From Terrabacter sp. Root85 (GTDB lineage: Bacteria > Actinomycetota > Actinomycetes > Actinomycetales > Dermatophilaceae), in contig NZ_LMIW01000001.1 of the NCBI RefSeq assembly GCF_001429185.1, forward strand, positions 124,968-188,967: a stretch of DNA of 64,000 nucleotides, read 5' to 3'. Positions 59,568 through 64,000 of the stretch are shown here, one piece after another. Each line of letters begins with the position of its first letter. Position 1 is the stretch's first letter. A program made the position numbers and the translations under genes. The notes under the pieces are model-generated. The model did not search any database. It was not told the origin of the DNA and saw nothing but the letters and a program-made list of their open reading frames with translations.

Positions 59568-60217
59568 GCACCCTTCGCAGCCGTGCGGATCAGGACGATG
59601 CCACCGCGGGGGCCGGGAACGGCACCCTTGATGAGCAGGAGGCCCTTCTCGGCGTCAACGGCGTGGATCTGGAGGTTCTGGGTCGTCTGGCGAACGCCAC
59701 CCATGCGACCAGCCATGCGCATGCCCTTGAAGACACGGCCCGGGGTCGAGCAGCCGCCGATGGAGCCCGGCTTGCGGTGGTTGCGGTGCGAACCGTGGGA
59801 GGAGCTGACGCCGTGGAAGCCGTGACGCTTCATGACACCGGCGAAGCCCTTGCCCTTGGTCGTGCCCGTCGCGTCGACGCGCTGGCCGGCCTCGAAGGAC
59901 TCGGCCGTGATCTCCTGGCCGAGCTCGTAGGCGGCGGCGTCGGCCGTGCGGAGCTCGACGAGGTGACGGCGCGGCGTGACGCCGGCCTTCTCGAAGTGGC
60001 CGCTCATGGGCTTGTTCACCTTGCGCGGGTCGATCGCACCGAAGGCGATCTGGACCGCGGAGTAGCCGTCGGTCTCGTCGGCACGCACCTGCGTCACGAC
60101 GCAGGGGCCGGCCTTGACCACGGTCACGGGGACGAGCTTGTTGTCTGCGTCCCACACCTGGGTCATGCCGAGCTTCTCGCCGAGCACGCCCTTGACGTTC
60201 TTCTGAGCAACAGTCAT
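59564..60217 (-). CDS. rplC: Ribosomal protein L3
   Basis: 217 residues from ATG 60217. Early assembly protein whose central extension reaches the peptidyl-transferase centre. Contains [14 protein letters not shown], the methylated-Gln region [14 protein letters not shown], and [15 protein letters not shown]. Follows rpsJ by 13 bases. Confidence 0.98.
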   Translation of the reverse strand: MTVAQKNVKGVLGEKLGMTQVWDADNKLVPVTVVKAGPCVVTQVRADETDGYSAVQIAFGAIDPRKVNKPMSGHFEKAGVTPRRHLVELRTADAAAYELGQEITAESFEAGQRVDATGTTKGKGFAGVMKRHGFHGVSSSHGSHRNHRKPGSIGGCSTPGRVFKGMRMAGRMGGVRQTTQNLQIHAVDAEKGLLLIKGAVPGPRGGIVLIRTAAKGA

Positions 60218-60230
60218 CTCTACAACCGCC

Positions 60231-60539
60231 TCAGAGCTTGATCTCGATGTTGACGTCCGCCGGCAGGTCGAGACGCATCAGCGAGTCGACGGCCTTGGGC
60301 GTCGGGTCGATGATGTCGATGAGGCGCTTGTGCGTGCGCATCTCGAAGTGCTCGCGGCTGTCCTTGTACTTGTGCGGCGACCGGATGACGACGAAGACGT
60401 TCTTCTCCGTCGGCAGCGGGACGGGTCCCACCACGGTCGCGCCGGCGCGCGTCACTGTGTCAACGATCTTCCGCGCCGAGTTGTCGATGACCTCGTGGTC
60501 GTACGACTTCAGCCGGATGCGGATCTTCTGTCCCGCCAT
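60231..60539 (-). CDS. rpsJ: Ribosomal protein S10 (NusE)
   Basis: 102 residues from ATG 60539; the open frame extends 16 codons upstream without conservation. S10 is also the NusE antitermination factor that links RNA polymerase and the ribosome through Nus[20 protein letters not shown] and [20 protein letters not shown] are standard. First gene of the S10 operon. Confidence 0.98.
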   Translation of the reverse strand: MAGQKIRIRLKSYDHEVIDNSARKIVDTVTRAGATVVGPVPLPTEKNVFVVIRSPHKYKDSREHFEMRTHKRLIDIIDPTPKAVDSLMRLDLPADVNIEIKL

Positions 60540-60868
60540 CTGATGAACGTCTCTCTCTCGCTTCTGACTACCGGTTCCCTTGGCCATCCGACCCCCGAGG
60601 TCGGGCGTGTCGCGCCCGCTTCGCGGTGAAAGGTGCGCACCTGAGTGCCACTTTCGTGTGGATTGCCCGGCCGAACCGGGTAACTTGCGCTTCCCTCGGG
60701 CCTCCGAGAGGAGTCCGGGCGAGTCCCCGTCAGGAGGCTCTCAAGGGGCGGCGGCACCGACATGGGTCAGCGACGCGCGTCAAGCAACCTGAACAGTGTG
60801 CCAGAGCGCGCACCGCACTATCAAATCGAGCCGGGCCGTCACTGCAGGGCCGTGCACGTGGCGCGTCG
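60540..60868 (-). promoter_or_regulatory. S10 operon leader and promoter region
   Basis: A 329-base gene-free stretch between the DCC-family gene and rpsJ. On the minus strand -35 TTGATA (60824-60819), an 18-bp spacer and -10 CACACT (60800-60795) form a plausible promoter, giving a leader of about 250 bases. Short hairpins occur in the leader, for example CTCGG-GCCT-CCGAG near 60694-60707 and CGGGCG-TGTCG-CGCCCG near 60602-60618. The -10 fit is weak. No L4-type attenuator is proven. Confidence 0.4.
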
Positions 60869-61267
60869 TCAGGCGGCAGGGCGGGCGCACGCGGCGGTGC
60901 CACCCGGCAGCTGGTGCCGGTGCGCGGCCACCCAGCGGTAGGCCTTGGCGGCCACCCACGAGATCCCCGGCGCCATGAGGAGGTGGCCGGCAGGTCGCCA
61001 GGCCGGGGCGCCGTGGGTCGCGGCGCTCGCGATCGCGCGGTGACCCGACAGGACGCGGCCGTCGGCGGTGATGAACTGGGCCGCCTCGTCACAGTCCTGC
61101 GCGGTGAGTCCCACTGCGGCGAGGTCGAGCGACTGCCAGGGACGCACGTCGTAGCGCTGGCGCCGGTCGACCCATCGCTCGATGAACCGCACGCTGCGCG
61201 TGCAGAACCCGCAGTCGGCGTCGTAGACGAGGGTCGGCCGGTCCGGCACGACGAGCGTGCTCTCCAC
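60869..61267 (-). CDS. DCC-family (DUF393) thiol-disulfide oxidoreductase-like protein
   Basis: 132 residues from GTG 61267; the frame stays open upstream to 61351 but the added residues are not family-like. The hallmark YDADCGFCTRSVRF carries the DxxCxxC motif of the family. Predicted thioredoxin-related fold; the actual activity is not established. It lies upstream of the S10 leader on the same strand. Confidence 0.85.
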   Translation of the reverse strand: MESTLVVPDRPTLVYDADCGFCTRSVRFIERWVDRRQRYDVRPWQSLDLAAVGLTAQDCDEAAQFITADGRVLSGHRAIASAATHGAPAWRPAGHLLMAPGISWVAAKAYRWVAAHRHQLPGGTAACARPAA

Positions 61268-61394
61268 GCCGTGATCATCGCACCCCGCAGCAGCAGGTCC
61301 GCACGGAGCCACCCCGGCCGAGGACGTATGCCGTCGCGCCCGGGTGGCCACGGACCGTCCCGCGGGAGCGTGCTGCGACTCCCCCGCCGCGTGC

Positions 61395-62699
61395 TCAGGC
61401 GGGGGCGAGGAACGCGCTCAGCGCTCCGGCATACATCGCCGGGTCCTCGGCCCCCATGAGCTCGCGCGTGCTGTGCATCGACAGGGCCGCCGCCCCGAAG
61501 TCGACGGTCGTCGCGCCCGTCAGGGACGACGTCACCGGCCCGACCGTCGACCCGCACGGCAGGTCGCTGCGGGTCACGAAGGTCTGCATGGGGACGCCGG
61601 CCTGCTCGCAGGCGAGGCGGAACGCCGCCGCACCGACCGAGTCGGTCGCGTAGCGCAGGTTGGTGTTGACCTTGAGCACGGGTCCGCCGTTGACGCGGAT
61701 CTGGTGCATCGGCTCGTGGCGGTCGGCGTAGTTGGGGTGGGTGGCGTGGCCCATGTCGCCGGACGCGATGACCGTCGCTGCCAGGGCGCGCCAGTAGTCG
61801 TCGCGGGTGCCGCCGCCGGCCGTGACGATGCGTTCGAGCACCGAGGGCAGCAGCGTCGAGGTGGCGCCGCGCTCGGACGTGCTGCCGATCTCCTCGTGGT
61901 CGAAGAGCACGAGGACCGGCACGTGGGCGGGCTCGGTGGCCACGGCGTCGAGCAGCGCCCGCACACCGGCATACGACGTCGCGAGGTTGTCGAGGCGCGG
62001 GGCCGCGATGAGCTCCCGCGCCCGACCGAGGCGGGTGGACGGCTGGACCGGGTGGGTCATGACGTCCCACGACAGCACGTCCTCGCGGTCGACCCCGACC
62101 TGCTCGGCGAGGTAGCCGACGAAGTCGCCGGGCTCGTCGCCGACGCCCCAGAGCGGCTCCATGTGGGCCTGCTTGTTGAGGGTGAGCGCCTCGTTCTGGG
62201 TGCGGTCGAGGTGGATGGCGAGCTGCGCGACGCGCAGCAGCGCGTCCCGCCCGTGGAACGTCCGCGACTCGACGCCGTCGGCGCCGCGCACGGCCACCCG
62301 GCCGGCGAGTCCGAGGTCGCGGTCCAGCCACGAGCTGAGGATGAGGCCGCCGTAGGGCTCGATGCCGAGCATCTGCCAGCCGGCGCGCGCGTGGTCGGGG
62401 TTGGGCTTGACGCGCAGGTTGGGGCTGTCGGTGTGGGCCCCGACGACGCGGAAGCCCGCCGCGGGACCGGCCCCGTCCCCGTGCGCGCCCGTGGTGTCCC
62501 AGGCGATGAGCGACCCGCCCCGCACGAGGTAGCGCCGGCCCGGCTCGGTGGGCCACGGCTCGGTCTCGACGACCTCGGTGAAGCCCTCCGCGACGAGCCG
62601 CGCCGCCGCCTGCTCGCACGCGTGGAACGGCGTCGGTGCGGCGTCGACGTAGTCGATGAGGCCCTGGGCTTCGGTGTCGGTGTCGAACGAGTGCGCCAT
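61395..62699 (-). CDS. M18-family aminopeptidase (aspartyl aminopeptidase-like)
   Basis: 434 residues from ATG 62699, normal length. Cytoplasmic dizinc enzyme removing N-terminal residues, often acidic ones. Metal and catalytic motifs include GAHTDSPNLRVKP, LDNLATSYAG, FDHEEIGSTSERGA and the late SMHSTREL. No signal peptide. Separated from its neighbours by gaps of 73 bases (lipoprotein gene) and 127 bases (DCC gene). Confidence 0.93.
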   Translation of the reverse strand: MAHSFDTDTEAQGLIDYVDAAPTPFHACEQAAARLVAEGFTEVVETEPWPTEPGRRYLVRGGSLIAWDTTGAHGDGAGPAAGFRVVGAHTDSPNLRVKPNPDHARAGWQMLGIEPYGGLILSSWLDRDLGLAGRVAVRGADGVESRTFHGRDALLRVAQLAIHLDRTQNEALTLNKQAHMEPLWGVGDEPGDFVGYLAEQVGVDREDVLSWDVMTHPVQPSTRLGRARELIAAPRLDNLATSYAGVRALLDAVATEPAHVPVLVLFDHEEIGSTSERGATSTLLPSVLERIVTAGGGTRDDYWRALAATVIASGDMGHATHPNYADRHEPMHQIRVNGGPVLKVNTNLRYATDSVGAAAFRLACEQAGVPMQTFVTRSDLPCGSTVGPVTSSLTGATTVDFGAAALSMHSTRELMGAEDPAMYAGALSAFLAPA

Positions 62700-62772
62700 G
62701 GCTCCCGACCCTATCCGCCGGTCGGCCGGCGGCTCGGGTCGGGCCGGGCCGGGCCGGAGGGGGCGCGCGGGG

Positions 62773-63600
62773 TCAGGCGCGGCGCAGGGTCCGCAGGATG
62801 CCGTCGGCGATGGCGTCGGCGGCATCCCAGTCGGAGGCCGAGACGGTGATGTAGGTGACGTGCCCGTCCAGCTGGACGGCGAGGGACCGGCTCGCGACGA
62901 TCATCGTCGCGAGGGGCACCCGCGACTTCGCGACGAGGGCCTCGCCGACCGCCGTCGTCGTGCGGTCGACGCGGTCGACGGAGGCGCCGGCCAGCTCCAG
63001 CTGGGAGCGCAGGTCGGCGGCACTCGGCAGACGGGTGCCGGGTGTCGGGATGACGGACACGTTGTCGGCGAACCCGTGGCGCGGGCGGCCCATGACCATG
63101 ACGTCGATGGCGGTGCCGACCCGCCTCATGAACTCGTCCGCGGTCATCCCGGACTGCTCGGCGAGCGTCCGGAACGAGTCCGGCAGCACGGAGGCTCCGG
63201 CGCGAGTGGCGGACGACGGGTCGATGGCCTGCCACCCGTCCGGCACCTCGAAGGACAGGCCCGCCCTCCGAGCCATAACGCGACCCGCGACGACCACCGG
63301 CGCGGCAGGGTCCGACGTCGCCGTGGCCACGGTCGCGGCCGGCGTGGCGGGCGAAGGGGTGGTCGGGCCCGGGTCGGTCGGTGCCCGGGACGTCAGGTCA
63401 CCGGTCGACGGACCTGCTGGCGATCCCGCCTGAGGCAGGGTGAAGGCGGAGCCGCCGTCCTTGGCGCACCCGGACACGGAGAGCGCCAGCACGACGCCGA
63501 GCACCGAGGCCCACCGGCTCCCTCTCCCACGGCCGGATCCCCTGCCACCTGCCGGACGGCGGGTGCGGCGCGCCGACACCCTCTCCCCTGTCGAGACCAT
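62773..63600 (-). CDS. Lipoprotein with PsbP/LpqN-like domain
   Basis: 275 residues from ATG 63600; GTG 63567 is an alternative nearer the lipoprotein signal, and neither has a convincing ribosome site. A strongly basic start is followed by a hydrophobic core ending SVSGCAKD (lipobox). A long Pro/Thr/Ala linker comes next, then a domain starting LSFEVPDGWQAIDP. The layout resembles the two lipoproteins at 30.5-31.8 kb. Function unknown. Confidence 0.7.
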   Translation of the reverse strand: MVSTGERVSARRTRRPAGGRGSGRGRGSRWASVLGVVLALSVSGCAKDGGSAFTLPQAGSPAGPSTGDLTSRAPTDPGPTTPSPATPAATVATATSDPAAPVVVAGRVMARRAGLSFEVPDGWQAIDPSSATRAGASVLPDSFRTLAEQSGMTADEFMRRVGTAIDVMVMGRPRHGFADNVSVIPTPGTRLPSAADLRSQLELAGASVDRVDRTTTAVGEALVAKSRVPLATMIVASRSLAVQLDGHVTYITVSASDWDAADAIADGILRTLRRA

Positions 63601-63685
63601 GCGGCCAGTCATACGGCATCGGCGCACCGGCGGCAACGAACGTCGCCGCGGCCACGCCGTGGGGGCGAGTGGCAGGATCGCCCGC

Positions 63686-64000
63686 ATGCCCCAGACCACG
63701 CTGCGTTCCCTCGTCGACGACCTGGCCTCCCCCGACCCCGCGGTGCGGGACGACAGGGCGTATGCCGCCCTGGCGCGCCTCGTGCAGGAGGGCGCCCTCG
63801 GCTCGGACGACCGCTCGTGGCTCGCCGTGGAGATGCTCGAGCGGCTCGACCACTCACGGGTGGAGGCGCGCGCCTTCGCGCCGCTCGTCCTCGCCGCGCT
63901 CGTCTCCGCCGGCGACTTCGAGCAGGGCTGGGTCGAGGACGTCACCCGGTGGTACGTCTCCGAGCAGGACCTCCGGGGGCACGACCCCGTCCTCGGGTGG
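63686..64000 (+). CDS. DUF2785-like protein, 3' end cut by window
   Basis: 105 residues visible from ATG 63686; the frame is open to the window edge. Helical pattern with RAYAALARLVQEGAL and the strongly conserved-looking end DLRGHDPVLGW, which matches my memory of DUF2785 proteins. No function known. Divergent from the lipoprotein gene, 85 bases apart. Confidence 0.7.
   Translation, partial: MPQTTLRSLVDDLASPDPAVRDDRAYAALARLVQEGALGSDDRSWLAVEMLERLDHSRVEARAFAPLVLAALVSAGDFEQGWVEDVTRWYVSEQDLRGHDPVLGW

Overview
The window is chromosomal DNA of a very GC-rich actinobacterium, most likely in Micrococcales and probably close to Intrasporangiaceae. This is inferred from the codon bias, a WhiB protein, many GTG starts, actinobacterial ribosomal protein forms (N-extended S5 and S9, L17 with a C-terminal extra domain) and the order of the ribosomal clusters. 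I see no tRNA or rRNA gene, no insertion sequence, no prophage and no CRISPR array.

The backbone is the ribosomal superoperon, read right to left on the minus strand. It runs rpsJ-rplC-rplD-rplW-rplB-rpsS-rplV-rpsC-rplP-rpmC-rpsQ-rplN-rplX-rplE-rpsZ-rpsH-rplF-rplR-rpsE-rpmD-rplO-secY-adk-map (60.5 to 47.8 kb), then infA-rpmJ-rpsM-rpsK-rpsD-rpoA-rplQ (37.6 to 33.5 kb), truA (32.7 kb), and finally rplM-rpsI plus glmM (16.0 to 12.1 kb). In many relatives these blocks are nearly contiguous. Here accessory DNA separates them at three places: map/infA, truA/rplM and rpsI/glmM.

The map/infA gap (about 37.7-47.8 kb) is the most interesting stretch. It holds a NarL-type sensor kinase and response regulator, followed by three ATGA-coupled genes for an alanine-racemase-family enzyme, a D-Ala-D-X ligase and a VanX-like D,D-dipeptidase. 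Further on are a DUF1801 protein, a small membrane protein, a HIT-like protein, a 14-helix drug-type MFS exporter and a serine beta-lactamase-family hydrolase. The gene set resembles a peptidoglycan-precursor remodelling (van-like) cassette, but it has no VanH and uses a different kind of two-component system.

The truA/rplM gap holds a secreted AMIN-like protein, two paralogous lipoproteins, an ABC-F ATPase, a nitronate monooxygenase and a YbaK-type deacylase. It also holds a WhiB gene divergent from a LitR/CarH-like B12-binding MerR regulator, a 1931-residue secreted amylopullulanase, an aldo-keto reductase, and an ArsR-MFS pair behind a promoter covered by 13-bp repeats.

The left end carries a sugar kinase fragment, a solute-binding/VWA surface protein, an alpha-glucoside-type ABC importer without its ATPase, class I fumarase, a beta-carbonic anhydrase, an LtrA-like membrane protein and an M3 oligopeptidase. 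The importer and the amylopullulanase together suggest extracellular starch or glycogen breakdown with uptake of the maltodextrins. The right end carries a DCC-family protein, an M18 aminopeptidase, a lipoprotein and a DUF2785 gene cut by the window edge.
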